The notes below the pieces were generated by a model. That model did no database searches and was not told where the DNA came from. It saw only the letters and a program-made list of their open reading frames with translations. From Roseateles oligotrophus (lineage in GTDB: Bacteria > Pseudomonadota > Gammaproteobacteria > Burkholderiales > Burkholderiaceae_C): a DNA stretch of 64,000 nt. The DNA lies in assembly GCF_014204525.1 (NCBI RefSeq), contig NZ_JACHLP010000004.1:456214-520213 (forward strand). Reading direction: 5' to 3'. The translations under genes and the position numbers were made by a program. Positions 37,544-49,433 of the stretch are shown here, in pieces. Positions within the stretch are counted from its first letter, which is position 1; each line of letters begins with the position of its first letter.

Positions 37544-39097
37544 TCAGGCCAGCCTGAACACCGCGATGGCCGAGGCCAGGCGACCGGACTGGTCGCGCAG
37601 GCTCTCGGCCGCGGCGGCCGATTCTTCCACCAGGGCGGCGTTCTGCTGGGTCATCTGATCCAGCTGGCCGACGGCCTTGTTGACCTGGTGGATGCCCTCG
37701 CTCTGCTCGCGCGAGGCGGCGCTGATCTCGGCGATGATGTCCGAGACCCGCTGCACGCTGGCGACGATATCGCTCATCGTGCTGCCGGCGTCCTGCACCA
37801 GCTGGGTGCCGGACTCGACCCGCTCGGCGCTGGCGCCTATCAAGGTCTTGATCTCCTTGGCGGCCTCGGCCGAGCGCTGGGCCAGGCTGCGCACCTCGGA
37901 GGCCACGACCGCAAAGCCACGCCCCTGCTCGCCCGCCCGGGCCGCTTCGACGGCGGCATTGAGGGCCAGGATATTGGTCTGGAAGGCGATGCCATCGATG
38001 GTGCCGATGATGTCGGTGATGCGGCGTGAGCTGGCGCTGATGTCCTCCATGGTGCTGACCACCTGGGCCACCACCGTGCCGCCGCGGCGTGCCACCTCGG
38101 CGGCCGAGTTGGCCAGCTGATTGGCGGTGACGGCCGACTCGGCCGTCTGGCGCACGGTGCCGGTCAGCTGGGCCATGGAGGCCGCCGCCTCTTGCAGATT
38201 GGAGGCCGTCTGCTCGGTGCGGGCCGAGAGGTCGTGGTTGCCGGTGGCGATCTCGGCGCTGGCCGTGCTGATGCTGTCGGTGGAGCTGCGCACCTCGCCG
38301 ATCAGGCGGATCAGGGACTCCTGCATCACCTTCTGCGCCTGCTGCAGCTGGCCGGTCTCGTCGGCCGAGTTCACCACGATCTGGCGGCTGAGGTCGAAGC
38401 CGGCGATGGCATCGGCCGAGGCGGCTGCCTGGCTCAGCGGCCGCACGATGGAGCGGGTCAGGCGCAGGGCCAGGGCCGCTCCGGCGGCCAGGGCGCAGGC
38501 GGCGAAGACCAGCAAGGCGATGCGGGCCCGGCTATTGGTCTGGGCGACGCGCTGGGCGGCGGCGTCCAGCTCGTCGCGCTGCTCCTGCACGATCTGCTTG
38601 ATGGTGTCCTGGAACTGGCCGGCCGCCGGCAGGTATTGCTGGTTGAAGATCTCGCTGGCGCGCTGGCCGTCCTCGCTTTTCTTGGCCTGGGTCATGGCAT
38701 CGCGCGCGGCCAGATAGGCCTGCCGGCCCTGGCTCAGCTGCTCGAACATCTGCCGCTCATGGGGCGTCGTCAGCAAGGCGTCCAGGCGCTTTTGCAGTTC
38801 GCCGGACTGGCGGGTGGATTCGGCCGCAGAGGCGCTGAAGTAATCGGCCAGTTCCTTGTCCTTGCTGACCGCGATGGCGGTGGACCGGTAGATGCCGCCG
38901 ACGATATTGCGCTGCCAGTCGCTGGCCAGGCGCTCGGAGAGCAGGGTCTCGCCATACATGCTGGCGGTCTCATCCGCCACTTTCTGCAGGGACCAGAAAC
39001 CCATGGCCGAGCCGGCCAGGGCAATCAAGAGCACGAGGGAGAAGGAGAAATTCAAACGACGACCGATTGAGCGGCCGGACAGTTGGGAAGCAGGCAT
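37544..39097 (-). CDS. Methyl-accepting chemotaxis protein
   Basis: 517 residues. N-terminal helix ([23 protein letters not shown]), a periplasmic four-helix-bundle domain of about 150 residues, second helix ([21 protein letters not shown]), HAMP-like linker and the cytoplasmic hairpin with the conserved tip [41 protein letters not shown] in outline. No CheR-binding pentapeptide ends the protein (it ends AVFRLA). The ligand is unknown. No che or flagellar genes are nearby. ATG 39097 begins a typical short basic leader before helix 1. Confidence 0.93.
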   Translation of the reverse strand: MPASQLSGRSIGRRLNFSFSLVLLIALAGSAMGFWSLQKVADETASMYGETLLSERLASDWQRNIVGGIYRSTAIAVSKDKELADYFSASAAESTRQSGELQKRLDALLTTPHERQMFEQLSQGRQAYLAARDAMTQAKKSEDGQRASEIFNQQYLPAAGQFQDTIKQIVQEQRDELDAAAQRVAQTNSRARIALLVFAACALAAGAALALRLTRSIVRPLSQAAASADAIAGFDLSRQIVVNSADETGQLQQAQKVMQESLIRLIGEVRSSTDSISTASAEIATGNHDLSARTEQTASNLQEAAASMAQLTGTVRQTAESAVTANQLANSAAEVARRGGTVVAQVVSTMEDISASSRRITDIIGTIDGIAFQTNILALNAAVEAARAGEQGRGFAVVASEVRSLAQRSAEAAKEIKTLIGASAERVESGTQLVQDAGSTMSDIVASVQRVSDIIAEISAASREQSEGIHQVNKAVGQLDQMTQQNAALVEESAAAAESLRDQSGRLASAIAVFRLA

Positions 39098-39224
39098 GCA
39101 AACTTTCTTCGGAAAACATCGGGGAGGACAGAGGTTTACATCGACGTTTTCGGGCGATTGCTGAGTCGCCAGGGGCGCAGTGCGCACGCTCGCGCCGGGA
39201 GTCGCCCAAAATTTGCCCCAAGAA

Positions 39225-39248
39225 GCAAGGGCCCCGCAGGGCCCTTGC
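39225..39248. terminator. Perfect 10-bp hairpin after the M4 protease gene
   Basis: GCAAGGGCCC, 4-nt loop, GGGCCCTTGC, 24 bp after the protease stop on the minus strand, followed there by TTCTT. A strong stem but only a weak U-tract, so termination is likely but not certain. Confidence 0.5.
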
Positions 39249-39272
39249 ATTCGTGCTTGCAGAAACTGCCTA

Positions 39273-40877
39273 TCAGTTGACGCCCACCGCAGACCAGGCC
39301 GCCGCGACCTGGGCCGAGTAGTCGCTGCCCAGGGTGGCGGTCAGCTCGGCGGCGGCGGCCAGGGTGGCTGCACGGGCGCCGGCGTAGTTGGTGGCCGAGG
39401 TCATCTTGGTGGTCAGCGCGCGGTACCAGATCTTGGCCGCGGCCGTGCGGCCGATGCCGCTCAGGCTGGCATTGCCGGTGGCCACGCGGGTATTGCCGGC
39501 CACGCAGGTGGGGCTGGCGCCCAGCGGGCTGTTCGTGCCTTCGGCCAGGATGAAGAAGAGGTGGTTGGCCACGCCCGAGCTGTAGTGCACATCCAGATTG
39601 CCCACGCCGGCATACCAGCAGTCAGCCGAGGCGCCGTCGGCGCTGGGCTTGATCATGCTGCGCATAAAGCTGCGGCCGATCATGATCTTCTCGCCGATCA
39701 GATAGTCGCCGCTGTCGTTGGCATTGGCGGCGTAGAACTCGACCATGGTGCCGAAGATGTCGGAGGTGGCTTCGTTCAAGCCGCCGGACTCGCCCGAGTA
39801 GGTCAGATTGGCCGTGCGGCTGGTCACGCCATGGGTCATCTCGTGGCCGGCCACGTCCAGCGAGACCAGGGGGCGCAGGGACGTGCCGTCGCCATCGCCA
39901 TAAGTCATGCAGAAGCAGCTGTCCGACCAATAGGCGTTGTTGTAGTTGCGGCTGTAGTGCACGCGGTTGTAGGCGCCCTTGCCGTCGTTGGCGATGCCCA
40001 TGCGGCCATGCACATTCTTGTAGTAATCCCAGGTCACAGCGGTGCCGAACTGGGCGTCGGTGGCGGCGCTGGTGCTGTCGCTGGTGGCGTTATTGCCCCA
40101 GCTGTTATCGCTGTCTTTCAGGATGCTGCCGCCGCTGGTCCGGTTGGCCATATTGATGGTGTAGGTGTTGCCGCGGCTGGGGTCGCGCAACTCGTAGCCA
40201 CCGCTGACGCTATTGGTGGTCAGCAGCACATTGCCGCTGTACAGGGTCTTGCCCGTGCCGTTGGCGGCCGCGGTGTGGATATCGTCCCAGGCTTCCAGCA
40301 CGCGGCCGTTTTGCGCGTCCACGATGATGTGCATTTCCGAGGGCGTGCCATCGGCCTTGGTCTGGAAGCTGCGCACATCCCAGGCCAGGGCGGGCAGATC
40401 GCCGCGGGCGTAAATCATCAGCTCGGGCTGCTTGCTGAGCAGCTCACCGCCGTGTTGTTGCAGGGCGATCCGATTGGCTTCGGCCGCGCGCAGCTTGGGG
40501 CTGGTGTCGATCTGGAGTTGGCGGTTGAGCGTTTGGCGGAGCGACTGCAAAGCGCCTTGACGGCCGGAGTGCACGATCAGATCGCCGCCCAGCACCTTGA
40601 GGCCTTTGTAGCGGCGGTCAAAACGGGCGTGCTCGGCGCCGTCCTCGTCGACCACCAGGTCGCGGGCTTCAAAGCTGTGGTCGGCATCGCTGAGGCTGCG
40701 GCCACGGAAGGATTCGATATGGCCTTGGGCCTTGCTGAAGGCACTGGCCCGCTGGGCTTGGCTGTGTTCCTGTACCTGGGCTTGCGCGCCCAGGCTGAGG
40801 GCCGCGAGGCCGGTGGCGATGGACAGCGCCAGGCTGGCTTGGCGGAAGGTGTTGCGGGACATGGACCGTGTTGTCAT
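39273..40877 (-). CDS. M4-family zinc metalloprotease (thermolysin/griselysin type), secreted
   Basis: 534 residues. Signal peptide (cleavage near AQAQ), a propeptide of about 180 residues (FTP/PepSY-like) and the catalytic domain with HEMTH (zinc ligands and catalytic Glu), the third ligand in [11 protein letters not shown] and the [16 protein letters not shown] transition-state His region. Four cysteines occur in the mature domain. There is no C-terminal PPC or binding domain. ATG 40877 has GGAG 8 nt upstream. Monocistronic; extracellular proteolysis is expected. Confidence 0.93.
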   Translation of the reverse strand: MTTRSMSRNTFRQASLALSIATGLAALSLGAQAQVQEHSQAQRASAFSKAQGHIESFRGRSLSDADHSFEARDLVVDEDGAEHARFDRRYKGLKVLGGDLIVHSGRQGALQSLRQTLNRQLQIDTSPKLRAAEANRIALQQHGGELLSKQPELMIYARGDLPALAWDVRSFQTKADGTPSEMHIIVDAQNGRVLEAWDDIHTAAANGTGKTLYSGNVLLTTNSVSGGYELRDPSRGNTYTINMANRTSGGSILKDSDNSWGNNATSDSTSAATDAQFGTAVTWDYYKNVHGRMGIANDGKGAYNRVHYSRNYNNAYWSDSCFCMTYGDGDGTSLRPLVSLDVAGHEMTHGVTSRTANLTYSGESGGLNEATSDIFGTMVEFYAANANDSGDYLIGEKIMIGRSFMRSMIKPSADGASADCWYAGVGNLDVHYSSGVANHLFFILAEGTNSPLGASPTCVAGNTRVATGNASLSGIGRTAAAKIWYRALTTKMTSATNYAGARAATLAAAAELTATLGSDYSAQVAAAWSAVGVN

Positions 40878-41049
40878 TCGAGAATCTCCGGGTTTCGGGG
40901 GTTGGCTCGCCAACGGTCAACCCCCGGAGTAGAGGGGCCGCCTTGGCGAGGACTCGAATGTCCGCTGCTCGCACAAATTTCAGCATCCAGTGTTTCCCTG
41001 ATTCACATCAAAGCAACGCCCATCCTGTAAGAGTTGACAGGTCGGCGGC

Positions 41050-42948
41050 TCATTCGCGCAGGAGAAAACGGGCCGGGTCGATGGCGTCCAGCAAGCTGGC
41101 TTCCAGCGGCATCGGGGTGCCGCTGATTTGCGCCGCCAGCACCTGGGCGCACAGCGCCGCCCAGGCAATGCCGCGCGAGCCCATGGCCGTGCACAAGGCC
41201 AGGCCGGGCCGACGGGGAATGAAGCGGGCCTGGTCCTGGCGGCCGCCATAGCCCGGCTGGGGCAGGCCGCCGACCAGGGGCAGGCGGTCCGGTGTGGCCA
41301 GGCGCCAGCCGACGCGGCCGCCCTGGATCGTGGCCCTGCTGTCGGCCTGTCCGCTCAGGCTCAGCCACTGGCCCAGATTGCGCTGATGATCGGCGTCACG
41401 CAGGCGGGGCTCGGTGTCGTCCAATTGGCTGGTGGCGCCGCACCACAGGCCTTGTGCGCGGTCCGCAATGGCATAACCCAGGCCGGCCACGGGCAGTTTG
41501 GGGCGTGGCTCGGCCGGGCTCAGGTGGCTGAGCTGGCCGCGCATCACCGACAGGCGCCTGGCCAGGCCCGGGTCCAGCTGGGCGAGCAAGACCTGAGCCT
41601 CATGCCCGCCGGCCAGCACCAGCAAGTCGGTCTCGGCGATCAGCCGACCGGCCTCGTCCCACAGCCGCCAGCGGCTTCCCAGCGAGTCGATGCGCGCGAC
41701 CCGGCAGTTGAAGCGGGTGTCGACCGCCGGCCCGGCGGCATCGAGCAAGGCCTGGGCATAGGCCGGTGGCGGCAGGGCGCCGCCGGCGGGGTAGAACCAG
41801 GCCGGGCCGGGCAGGGCCAGGCCGGACAGGGCGGCGGCCTCGGCCTGGCTCAGGGCCTGCACATAGTCGGGCGGCAGGCCCAGGCGCTGCAGCAAGGCCT
41901 GCATCTGGGCCAGGTCGCGCGCTTGCTCCAGGCGCAGCAGGCCTTGCTGCCGCCAGGGCAGGGGCGGCAGGTCGCGCAAGGCCTGGGCGGTGGCCAGGGC
42001 GGCCGCGCGATTGAAGCGGGCGTGCAGACCGTCGTCCGGGTTGAGCGTGCCGTGGTAGAGCCCGCCGGGATTGCCCGAGGCCGCCTGGGCCGGGCCGGGG
42101 CGGGCATCGATCAGGGTGCTCTTGATGCCTTGCGCCGCCAGGGCCCAGGCGCAGGCGGCACCGGCCAGGCCGGCACCCAGGATCAGGGCATGCTGGGCCT
42201 GGGGCGCAAGCGCCTCGCGGCCGGCGGGCTTCTGGGCCTGGTGGCGCGGCTCGTAACGGGCCACGCACATGCCACCCTTGTTGGCAAAGCCGCGCTGTCT
42301 TTCCTGGCTGAAGCCGGCGGCCATCAGCCCCTCGCGCAGCTGCGGCGCCACGCTCCAGCTGGCGGCCGTGGCGCCCGGGGCGGCGCGCCGGGCCAGGGCC
42401 TTGAGCAGATGCTTGTCCCACATCTCGGCATTGCTGGCGGGCCTGAACCCGTCCAGATAAAAAGCGTCGACCTCGGCCACCAGCTCGCGCATCCACAGAT
42501 GCACATCGCCCAGGCCCAGCAGCAGCTGCACCCGCCCGCCCTCGAAGCCGAGGCGGTGCAGATTGGGCGTTAGCGGCGGCCAGGCCTCGTGCAATTGCTG
42601 GGCCAGACCGGCCAGCTCGGGTGGCCGCTGGACCCGAGCCAGATCGTCCTTGCGCAGCGGGTGTTTTTCGATGCTGATGAAGACCAGGGTCTGGCAACGC
42701 TGCGGGTCTTGCCGCCAGGCCTGCCAGGTGGCCAGGAAGTTATTGCCCAGGCCAAAGCCGGTTTCCAGGATGACGAAGCGCGGCTTTTTTGCCCAGCGCC
42801 CGGGCAGGCTATTGCCGGCCAGAAAGACATGACGGGCCTGCTCCAGCGCCCCGGCGTGGCTGTGATAGACGTCTTGAAAGGCCGGCGCGCTGGGGGCGGC
42901 GGGGTCGGTGAAGTCGATCTCGGCAGGGGTGATGGGCTGGGTTTTCAT
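41050..42948 (-). CDS. mnmC: Bifunctional tRNA 5-methylaminomethyl-2-thiouridine synthesis enzyme MnmC
   Basis: 632 residues. The N-terminal methyltransferase half (MnmC2) has ILETGFGLGNNFLATWQAW and VDAFYLDGFRPASNAEMWD. The C-terminal FAD oxidoreductase half (MnmC1) starts with LILGAGLAGAACAWALAAQGIKSTLIDA and has GNPGGLYHGTLNPDDG. Together they turn cmnm5s2U34 into mnm5s2U34 in the wobble position of tRNA. ATG 42948 (third-codon ATG after 42957) is preferred because a TACGAT -10 box lies 7 nt before it and would exclude the earlier ATG. Confidence 0.93.
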   Translation of the reverse strand: MKTQPITPAEIDFTDPAAPSAPAFQDVYHSHAGALEQARHVFLAGNSLPGRWAKKPRFVILETGFGLGNNFLATWQAWRQDPQRCQTLVFISIEKHPLRKDDLARVQRPPELAGLAQQLHEAWPPLTPNLHRLGFEGGRVQLLLGLGDVHLWMRELVAEVDAFYLDGFRPASNAEMWDKHLLKALARRAAPGATAASWSVAPQLREGLMAAGFSQERQRGFANKGGMCVARYEPRHQAQKPAGREALAPQAQHALILGAGLAGAACAWALAAQGIKSTLIDARPGPAQAASGNPGGLYHGTLNPDDGLHARFNRAAALATAQALRDLPPLPWRQQGLLRLEQARDLAQMQALLQRLGLPPDYVQALSQAEAAALSGLALPGPAWFYPAGGALPPPAYAQALLDAAGPAVDTRFNCRVARIDSLGSRWRLWDEAGRLIAETDLLVLAGGHEAQVLLAQLDPGLARRLSVMRGQLSHLSPAEPRPKLPVAGLGYAIADRAQGLWCGATSQLDDTEPRLRDADHQRNLGQWLSLSGQADSRATIQGGRVGWRLATPDRLPLVGGLPQPGYGGRQDQARFIPRRPGLALCTAMGSRGIAWAALCAQVLAAQISGTPMPLEASLLDAIDPARFLLRE

Positions 42949-42955
42949 GGCGGGC

Positions 42956-42961
42956 ATCGTA
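42956..42961 (-). promoter_or_regulatory. Predicted -10 box of mnmC, leaderless arrangement
   Basis: Minus-strand TACGAT, 7-nt spacer GCCCGCC, then ATG 42948. No Shine-Dalgarno sequence. Confidence 0.45.
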
Positions 42962-42978
42962 GAAGCTCGGGCCGTGCA

Positions 42979-43010
42979 GAAAAAAAGCCCAGACCGGGAG
43001 GGCTGGGCTT
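42979..43010 (-). terminator. Intrinsic terminator of the RhlE-like helicase gene
   Basis: Minus-strand AAGCCCAG, 10-nt loop, CTGGGCTT leading into a run of seven T. It lies 20 bp after the helicase stop and just upstream of the mnmC promoter. Confidence 0.85.
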
Positions 43011-43029
43011 TGGGCCATATTTGTCTTGT

Positions 43030-44493
<1,464 letters not shown>

Positions 44494-44811
44494 TGACTGC
44501 TTTATGAGCACGGCTCATGAGTGCAAGGCCGCGCAGCAGGAATGCTGGGCCAGTCTTAGCGCCTGCGAAGGAAACGTGCTTGAGGCTCAAAAAAATAAAA
44601 GCCGCGACAAGACTGGTAGTCGCAGCAATGCCGCAGATTATAGCCGTCATAGGGTGGCGCTCCCGAAGCTGCGACAATAGCGTTCTTTGCGTTCTGCCCG
44701 GCCCGGTGCTTTGCGGGGTCTAGCCCTGAACGCAAGGGGCGGCCGGTCCTTTGTTTGACGCGGCTGCTCGCAGCCTGCAAATCCAACGCTTTTCTCCAGG
44801 GTCTCATCCTC
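44494..44811. other. 318-bp divergent intergenic region between helicase gene and ettA
   Basis: On the minus strand it holds TATAAT (44637-44642), the best -10 hexamer of the window, for the helicase. A minus-strand open frame (44650 down to 44483) would code a short hydrophobic peptide, MTAIICGIAATTSLVAAF, but it overlaps the helicase start and has no Shine-Dalgarno sequence, so I do not call it. On the plus strand TTGACG at 44755-44760 is a possible -35 for ettA, with only CAAATC as -10. Confidence 0.5.
44637..44642 (-). promoter_or_regulatory. -10 box of the RhlE-like helicase gene
   Basis: Perfect TATAAT on the minus strand, about 145 bp upstream of ATG 44493. No convincing -35 at 16-18 bp. 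It implies a 5' leader of about 135 nt. Confidence 0.5.
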
Positions 44812-46476
<1,665 letters not shown>

Positions 46477-46500
46477 TCGGTTCTTGCCGCAGCGAAACGA

Positions 46501-46524
46501 GGGAGCCCGAGGGCTCCCTTTTTT
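46501..46524 (+). terminator. Intrinsic terminator of ettA
   Basis: GGGAGCCC, 2-nt loop region, GGGCTCCC followed by TTTTTT, 25 bp after the stop codon. Confidence 0.9.
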
Positions 46525-46550
46525 GTTCTGGCGGCTGTCCTTCACAGAAC

Positions 46551-46577
46551 TTTACGGCCGCGGCATGGCTGATTTAC
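46551..46577. promoter_or_regulatory. Spaced TTTAC direct repeat upstream of the Spy/CpxP-like gene
   Basis: TTTAC at 46551-46555 and 46573-46577, one on the same helical face 22 bp apart. Read on the other strand these are GTAAA, the half site of CpxR boxes, which normally repeat every 10-11 bp. Role speculative. Confidence 0.25.
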
Positions 46578-46637
46578 CTGGCCTGGCGAGACTTCGGTCA
46601 GCCCCTCTCGGAGGTGCATAAATTCTGGAGTTCAAGC

Positions 46638-47150
46638 ATGCGTCAACTGATTTCTACATCCCTGCTGAGCAAGGCCTTGTTGCTGGGTGCGCTGAGTTTG
46701 GGTGCTGCCATGGCCATGGCGCAAGGGCCGATGAACGGCCCGGGCGAGCACGGCGGCCGCGCTGGCCCCGGCATGATGATGGGTAGCGGGCATATGGCTC
46801 ATATGCTGGACGCGGCCGACGCCAGCGAGGCCCAGCGCGCCCAGATCAAGCAGATCATGAGTGCCGCCCAGGCCGATCTCAAGGCCCAGCGCCTGGCGGC
46901 TCGCAAGCTGCATGAGCAGGGCATGGCCTTGTTCACCGCGCCGGTGATCGATGCCGCTGCCATCGAGGCCCATAGGCAGCAGATGCTGGCCCAGCACGAT
47001 CAGATGAGCCGGCGCATGAGCCAGGCCATGACCGAGGCCGCCAAGGTGCTGACGCCCGAACAGCGTGCCAAGCTGGCCGAGAAGATGAAGAAGATGCAGG
47101 CCCGTCGCGGCGAGCGTGGCCAGGCGCCGGCCGCCAAGCCGGGTCAATGA
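46638..47150 (+). CDS. Spy/CpxP-family periplasmic protein
   Basis: 170 residues. Signal peptide (cleavage near AMAQ), a Gly/Met/His-rich N-terminal part, then long helices with the family LTxxQ motif as LTPEQRAKL near residue 145. Spy and CpxP are all-helical cradle-shaped chaperones; CpxP also inhibits the CpxA kinase. It precedes a CpxR/CpxA-like pair by 109 bp, the same functional grouping as in Cpx systems. GGAG lies 7 nt before ATG 46638. The basic tail (RRGERGQAPAAKPGQ) is Lys/Arg-rich. Confidence 0.85.
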   Translation: MRQLISTSLLSKALLLGALSLGAAMAMAQGPMNGPGEHGGRAGPGMMMGSGHMAHMLDAADASEAQRAQIKQIMSAAQADLKAQRLAARKLHEQGMALFTAPVIDAAAIEAHRQQMLAQHDQMSRRMSQAMTEAAKVLTPEQRAKLAEKMKKMQARRGERGQAPAAKPGQ

Positions 47151-47259
47151 TTCCGCTTGCAGCAGGGCGCGCTCGTTTATGCTCAGCCCCCAGATTCACC
47201 CCGCTCATTTCGCGCAGCCGCATGCGTTGCGTTCCCCCACCTGCCTCCACTTTTCGCCC

Positions 47260-47973
47260 ATGCCTGCAAGACTGTTGCTGATCGATGATGACGCCCGTTT
47301 GACCGCGATGCTGGGTGACTATCTGGGCGCCGCAGGCTTTGAGGTGGCGGTGGCGGGCTCGCTGGCGGAGGCGCGCTCGCAACTGGCTTCGGGGGCTTTT
47401 GATCTGCTGGTATTGGACCTGATGCTGGGCGACGGCGATGGCCTGGACTTTTGCCGCGAGCTGCGCGGCGACGCCCATACCCGCCGCCTGCCGGTGCTGA
47501 TGCTGTCGGCCCGCGGCGAGCCCATGGATCGCATCCTGGGCCTGGAACTGGGTGCCGACGATTACCTGGCCAAGCCCTTCGAGCCGCGTGAGCTGCAGGC
47601 CCGCATCAAGGCCCTGCTGCGCCGGGCCGAACCACAGTCGCAGGACCAGGACGTGCTGCGCTTTGGCCGCCTGGAAATCGATCTGGCCGAACGCCTGGCG
47701 CGCCTGGACGGCAAGCCTTGCGACTTCACCAGCCACCAGTTCGACCTGCTGGTGGTGCTGGCCCAGAGCCCGGGCCGGGTGCTGTCGCGAGACCAGATCA
47801 TGGATGCCTTGAAAGGCCATCCCCTGGATGCTTTTGACCGCTCCATCGATGTGCACATCTCCCGCATCCGGGCCCTGATCGAGGACGACCCCAAGAGTCC
47901 GCGCCGGGTCTTGACCGTGCGGGGTGCGGGTTATGTTTTTGCGCGCAAGCAAGATGCTGAGAATGCGGCCTGA
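47260..47973 (+). CDS. OmpR-family response regulator, CpxR/RstA-like
   Basis: 237 residues. Receiver with acidic pair DDD at residues 8-10, phosphoacceptor in VLDLMLGDGDGLD and conserved Lys in AKPFEPRE; winged-helix output domain with DRSIDVHISRIRALIEDDPKSPRRVLTVRGAGYVF in outline, whose DVHISRIR recognition helix is typical of the CpxR/OmpR branch. It should be phosphorylated by the kinase encoded 21 bp downstream. ATG 47260 was chosen because it begins the receiver directly; there is no good Shine-Dalgarno sequence. Confidence 0.93.
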   Translation: MPARLLLIDDDARLTAMLGDYLGAAGFEVAVAGSLAEARSQLASGAFDLLVLDLMLGDGDGLDFCRELRGDAHTRRLPVLMLSARGEPMDRILGLELGADDYLAKPFEPRELQARIKALLRRAEPQSQDQDVLRFGRLEIDLAERLARLDGKPCDFTSHQFDLLVVLAQSPGRVLSRDQIMDALKGHPLDAFDRSIDVHISRIRALIEDDPKSPRRVLTVRGAGYVFARKQDAENAA

Positions 47974-47994
47974 TTGTCTTGGCGGGTGCTTGGC

Positions 47995-49416
47995 ATGAAG
48001 TCGCTCTATCTGCGCATCTATCTGACCCTGGTGGTCTTGCTGCTGGCCTTCGCCTTTGGTTCGGCCTGGCTGTTTCAGCGCCATATCGAGCAGGAGCGTG
48101 GCAGCGTGGAGGTGACGGCCAATGACCGGGCCCTGGCCATGGCCGAGCTGCTGCAACTCGCCTTGCCCTCGGCCGAGGCCTCGCGTGAGCAGCAGGCGGC
48201 CGCGCTGGAGGACTGGGGTCAGCGCCTGCGCATGGCGGTGGCCTTGATGGATGCCAAGGGGCAGCGCATTGCCGCGACGGAATTGTTCCGCCGCCGCGAG
48301 TCGGACGACAGCATGCCCATGCTGAGCCAGCAAGTGGCCTTGCGCGACGGGCGCAGCCTGTTGCTGCTGCGGCCCCGCCGCCTGCCGCCGGCCGTGCTGG
48401 CCCAGGCGCGGGAAGGTCGCGAGACGCGCGAGCTGCGTGAAGCCCGCGAAGGTGGGCGCGAGTTCGGGGAGGGCCGCGGCATCTTGGCCCCGCCGCGCGA
48501 TGAGGTCTTGTGGCGCCTGCCTTTTCTTGGCCCCAGGCCTAATGGCCAGGCGCTGGTGATCCTGCTGGTGCTGCTGTTTTTCGGCGTTGCCCTGGGGGCG
48601 TATCCGGTGGTGCGGCGCCTGACCCGGCGCCTGGAAGCACTCAAGCAAGGCGTGGAGCAATTCGGCGCCGGCGAGCTGGCCCATCGGGTGGATGACCAGG
48701 GCACCGACGAGGTGGCCGCCCTGGCCAGCAGCTTCAACCGCGCGGCCGCGCAGTTGGAGACCTTGCTCCGCTCCCAGCAAACCCTGTTGGCCAATGCCAG
48801 CCATGAGCTGAGATCGCCGCTGGCGCGCCTGAAGATGGCCTTCTCCATGCTGGACGAGGCGGGCCCGGCACAGCGCGCCAAGCTGGCGAGCGAGATCCAT
48901 ACCAATATCGCGGAACTGGATGCCCTGGTCGAAGAGGTGTTGCTGGCCAGCCGCCTGGACTCCGGCCTGCCCCGGGACGCCAGCGAGACGGTGGATTTGA
49001 TGGGCCTGGCCGCCGAGGAGGCGGCGCGGGTCGGGGCCGATTTCGAGCCGGCCGAGGGCCTGAGCAGCCTCAAGGTTAGCGGCGAAGACCGCTTGCTGCG
49101 GCGGGCCTTGCGCAATCTGCTGGAGAATGCGCGCCGCTACGGTGGCAGCGAGGTGCTGCTGGGTTTGGCCTGCCTTGAGGGCGTGGCCGAGCTGCGCGTG
49201 TCGGACCGCGGCCCGGGCGTGCCCGAGGCCATGCGCGAGCGCATCTTCGAGGCTTTTTTCCGCCTGCCCGGCCATGCCGAGCAGGCCGGTGGCGTGGGCC
49301 TGGGCCTGAGCCTGGTCAAGCAGATCGCCCAGCGCCATGGCGGCCAGGTGCGTTGCGAGGGGCGGCAGGGCGGGGGCAGCGTGTTTGTGCTGAGCCTGCC
49401 GGCCCTGCCGGGCTGA
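47995..49416 (+). CDS. Sensor histidine kinase, CpxA-like
   Basis: 473 residues. Helix 1 (TLVVLLLAFAFGSAWLF), a periplasmic domain of about 140 residues, helix 2 (ALVILLVLLFFGVALGAYPVV), HAMP domain, then H-box NASHELRSPLARLKMAFSML, N-box LRNLLENARRYG, G1 VSDRGPGVP and G2 GGVGLGLSLVKQIAQRHGG. The end of the periplasmic domain is an unusual Arg/Glu/Gly-rich stretch (REGRETRELREAREGG). ATG 47995 is preferred over TTG 47974. It forms a unit with the regulator and, functionally, with the Spy/CpxP-like protein. Confidence 0.93.
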   Translation: MKSLYLRIYLTLVVLLLAFAFGSAWLFQRHIEQERGSVEVTANDRALAMAELLQLALPSAEASREQQAAALEDWGQRLRMAVALMDAKGQRIAATELFRRRESDDSMPMLSQQVALRDGRSLLLLRPRRLPPAVLAQAREGRETRELREAREGGREFGEGRGILAPPRDEVLWRLPFLGPRPNGQALVILLVLLFFGVALGAYPVVRRLTRRLEALKQGVEQFGAGELAHRVDDQGTDEVAALASSFNRAAAQLETLLRSQQTLLANASHELRSPLARLKMAFSMLDEAGPAQRAKLASEIHTNIAELDALVEEVLLASRLDSGLPRDASETVDLMGLAAEEAARVGADFEPAEGLSSLKVSGEDRLLRRALRNLLENARRYGGSEVLLGLACLEGVAELRVSDRGPGVPEAMRERIFEAFFRLPGHAEQAGGVGLGLSLVKQIAQRHGGQVRCEGRQGGGSVFVLSLPALPG

Positions 49417-49433
49417 TCAGGGCCGAGCAGGGC

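Noticed and set aside
39180..41030. Long plus-strand open frame opposite the M4 protease gene
   Set aside because: Gly/Ala/Val/His-rich translation without motifs, opposite a clear protease with signal peptide and HEMTH site.
46933..49338. Long minus-strand open frame opposite the Cpx-like genes
   Set aside because: Same kind of shadow; three well-supported plus-strand genes occupy the region.
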